The translations under genes and the position numbers were made by a program. Below, piece after piece: positions 62,054-64,000 of a stretch of 64,000 nt of DNA. The notes under the pieces were generated by a model, which did not search any database, was not told the origin of the DNA, and saw only the letters and a list, made by a program, of their open reading frames with translations. Origin of the DNA: Nocardia brasiliensis NBRC 14402 (GTDB lineage: Bacteria; Actinomycetota; Actinomycetes; Mycobacteriales; Mycobacteriaceae); contig NZ_BAFT02000112.1 in assembly GCF_000308475.2 (NCBI RefSeq), positions 124,001-188,000 on the forward strand. The letters are read 5' to 3'. How positions within the stretch are numbered: position 1 is the first letter of the stretch; each line of letters begins with the position of its first letter.

Positions 62054-62989
62054 TCAGCAGGGCAGCGCCCGGCCGTCGTCGGCCAGCGCGCCGAGCACCG
62101 CGGCCGAGGCGCGGGAATCCGCCAGCATCCCACCGTGATCGGCCTGGTCGGTCGGGCAACCGTCCTGCAGCCAGATATTGCGGTCGGCGCCGGCCGGCGC
62201 GGCCAGCAGCGCGGTCTCCTGCGGGGTGATCACGGAGTCGGCGCGGGAGGCGATGGCCGTGTACCGCACACCGGGCACGGTCTCGCCCCCCGCGTTCAAC
62301 CGGTTCAACAGAGGTGACCCGACCACCTGCTGCGTTCCCGGAGCTCCGAAGACCTGGGCCGCGATCTGCGCGTTGCCCAGGCCGATCGAGGCCAGATCGG
62401 GGTAGTTCTTCCGGAGCCCGTCCCAGGTCGAGCCCCGATACGGCGTGCCGAGGGTGACCACCTGCTCGACCGCCTCCGGACCGTGCGTGCGCAGATATTG
62501 CCGGATCACGGTGCCTCCGGTGGAGTGGCCGACCAGCGCGACCTGACGCGCGCCGGTATCGGCGCGCACGGCCTGCACGACATCGCCGAGTTCGTTCGCC
62601 ATCCGGTCGATATCGGCGACGCCGTAGATCGTGCGACCGAGGGCCGCGGCCCCGACCGGCCCGATACCCGTTGTGCTGGAACCGGCTTGGCCGCTCACCA
62701 CGTCCCGCAGGGCGGGCGCGGCACCGATGTTCGCCGCGTACACGCAATACCCTTCGGACCGCAGCAGCGGCGCGAGCAGCGCGTAACTGCGCACCGCGTC
62801 GGTGCCGGAACCGTGCACCAGCACCACCGGCTGCGGCCGGGCCTGCGACGGCCGGCAGGCCGCCTCGTTGGCCCCGCTGACCGCGGGAAACAGCGGTGCG
62901 GCCGTCGCCGCCGGGGCGGCGAGCAACGTCGTGCAGGCAGCCGTGAACATCAGGCCGGCGATCCGCACGGCCTGTCTGCGAAACCACAT
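62054..62989 (-). CDS. Secreted triacylglycerol lipase/alpha-beta hydrolase
   Basis: 311 residues from the ATG at 62987-62989. A signal peptide (MWFRRQAVRIAGLMFTAACT, cleaved near ATAAP) precedes a lipase domain with VVLVHGSG (oxyanion loop, about 55-62), Ser156 in GHSTGG, VTLGTPYRGS and a C-terminal ADHGGMLADS with the probable catalytic His. It fits the secreted EstA/lipase class 2 group. The gene starts one base after the stop of the antigen-85-like gene, so the two are co-transcribed. Confidence 0.9.
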   Translation of the reverse strand: MWFRRQAVRIAGLMFTAACTTLLAAPAATAAPLFPAVSGANEAACRPSQARPQPVVLVHGSGTDAVRSYALLAPLLRSEGYCVYAANIGAAPALRDVVSGQAGSSTTGIGPVGAAALGRTIYGVADIDRMANELGDVVQAVRADTGARQVALVGHSTGGTVIRQYLRTHGPEAVEQVVTLGTPYRGSTWDGLRKNYPDLASIGLGNAQIAAQVFGAPGTQQVVGSPLLNRLNAGGETVPGVRYTAIASRADSVITPQETALLAAPAGADRNIWLQDGCPTDQADHGGMLADSRASAAVLGALADDGRALPC

Positions 62990-62990
62990 G

Positions 62991-63995
62991 TCAAATTCCC
63001 AACGGAGCGGCCAGAGTCGGCCAGGAGTTCTTGAACGCTTCTTCCCAATAGCCCCAGGAATGGGTGCCGTCCGGGTGGATGTCATAGGTCGCCGGAATGC
63101 CCAGGGAATTCAGGCGGGTCTGCATATTGCGCGAGCAATAGTTGGTCGCCGCCTCGATGGCGCCGCCCTTGATGAGTTGCGCCGCGAAACCGTCGACACC
63201 GGGCAATGAATACTTGCCGTTCAGCTCGTCGTATTTGCCGGGAATGCCGCCGCCGCTGGAAATATAGATGGATTTCCCGCGCAACCCCTCGGCCTGGACG
63301 TACGGATCGTTGGCCGCCCATCGCGGATCTCCGGGCGGCCCATACATATTCGCCATGGTCGCCCACCCCCACGTCTCGACCGTGAGATGGACGAACTGCT
63401 GACCGACCGGATCGCTGATCTGCGCGCAACCGCTGTAGGCGGCGACACTGGCGTAGAGGTCGCCGGTGGTCGCGGCGAGCGCGAGCGTGGTGGTGCCCGC
63501 CATGGAGAAGCCGGCCAGCGCGTTGCGGCCGCTGCTCGCGAAGTACCGGTCGGCGATCGGCGGAAGTTCCCGGGTCAGGAACGTCTTCCACTTCTGCTTG
63601 CCGAGCCGCTTGTCGTCGGTCACCCAGTCCGCGTAGTAGCTGAACTGCCCGCCGATCGGCGAGACCACGTTGACGTTCTTGGGCGAAAGGAACTCCATCA
63701 CATCGGTTTCCGTCGCCCAGGTGACGCCGTCGTCACCGCCGCCCGCACCCTGCAGGAGATAGAGAACGGGACGCGCCACGCTGGTGTCGAACGCGCGCTG
63801 CATATCGACCTGGATATCGCGATCCATTGCCGCGGAATGAATTGTCAAAGTCGCCTTGCGCGCATCGTGCTGCTGCACCGCGACAATCGAGGATTCCGTG
63901 GGCTCGGCCTGTGCCCGGCCCGGAATTACCGCCGTGGCGACCGCTCCGACCGTGACCGCGAGCACACCAAGCCAGCGGACGTAGCTGCCTCTCAT
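62991..63995 (-). CDS. Antigen-85-like mycolyltransferase/esterase
   Basis: 334 residues. Signal peptide (about 1-30, cleaved at AQA-E). Family landmarks are VLYLLQGAGGGDDGVTWATETDVMEFL (about 77-103), nucleophile Ser164 in AGFSMAG, and the terminal HPDGTHSWGYWEEAF with the catalytic His. The antigen 85 group transfers mycolates onto trehalose and arabinogalactan in the cell envelope of mycolate-bearing actinobacteria such as Nocardia. The ATG at 63993-63995 is near the window edge, so upstream signals are not visible. Confidence 0.9.
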   Translation of the reverse strand: MRGSYVRWLGVLAVTVGAVATAVIPGRAQAEPTESSIVAVQQHDARKATLTIHSAAMDRDIQVDMQRAFDTSVARPVLYLLQGAGGGDDGVTWATETDVMEFLSPKNVNVVSPIGGQFSYYADWVTDDKRLGKQKWKTFLTRELPPIADRYFASSGRNALAGFSMAGTTTLALAATTGDLYASVAAYSGCAQISDPVGQQFVHLTVETWGWATMANMYGPPGDPRWAANDPYVQAEGLRGKSIYISSGGGIPGKYDELNGKYSLPGVDGFAAQLIKGGAIEAATNYCSRNMQTRLNSLGIPATYDIHPDGTHSWGYWEEAFKNSWPTLAAPLGI

Positions 63996-64000
63996 GATTC

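Overview
The window is high-GC actinobacterial DNA, most likely from a Nocardia. It carries a nocobactin/mycobactin-type siderophore cluster, an S10 ribosomal-protein operon, antigen-85-like and Mtb12-like secreted proteins, an MMPL transporter and DUF6247/VapBC toxin-antitoxin genes. This assignment rests on gene content and codon use; no database search was made.

Layout. 1-1430: an MFS exporter cut by the left edge, with palindromic operators. 1561-3731: two tandem, translationally coupled membrane proteins of one family (MAB_1171c-like). 3814-6325: a DrrABC-type ABC exporter. 6442-35207: the siderophore operon, all on the minus strand. In transcription order it reads lysine N-hydroxylase (MbtG type), formyltransferase, NRPS C-A-T-A*, siderophore-binding lipoprotein, C-T didomain, NRPS C-A-T-E (MbtF type), ArCP-Cy-A-T (MbtB type), NRPS C-A-T-E-C (MbtE type), thioesterase, ketosynthase (MbtC type) and PKS AT-KR-ACP (MbtD type). 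35407-41828: accessory genes, namely an Mtb12-like secreted protein, a free-standing siderophore-interacting flavoprotein (SIP), an alpha/beta hydrolase, and an IrtB/IrtA-type ABC pair. Eight sites resembling the IdeR/DmdR iron box (13-16 of 19 matches by hand) tie 6442-41828 into one iron regulon.

42018-51786: mixed genes, comprising a PPOX/F420 protein, a RluA-type pseudouridine synthase, a CPBP protease, a 921-residue membrane protein with a long Asn-Gly-His-rich repeat region, a small protein behind two strong palindromic operators, an EXLDI-protein/MMPL operon, and a DUF6247 gene followed by a dead toxin gene. 51815-55034: an MFS transporter, a phosphatase-like protein and a VapBC pair. 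55162-60427: rpsJ-rplC-rplD-rplW-rplB-rpsS-rplV-rpsC-rplP-rpmC-rpsQ, ending in a hairpin terminator. 60942-63995: secreted small protein, DUF4442-like hotdog protein, secreted lipase and antigen-85-like esterase.

How the cluster should work. MbtB-like protein joins an aryl acid to Ser/Thr/Cys and cyclises it. The MbtE-like and MbtF-like proteins load (hydroxy)lysines. The split KS + AT-KR-ACP PKS supplies the beta-hydroxy acid. The hydroxylase and formyltransferase make the formyl-hydroxamate typical of nocobactin-class products. The most unusual point is that two NRPS proteins beyond the canonical Mbt set (28671-32840 and 25810-27480) both lack the catalytic second histidine of the condensation motif, and one ends in a broken adenylation domain. 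They look like carrier or tailoring scaffolds rather than chain-extending modules. No salicylate synthase, aryl-AMP ligase or MbtH protein is present, so these must lie elsewhere in the genome.
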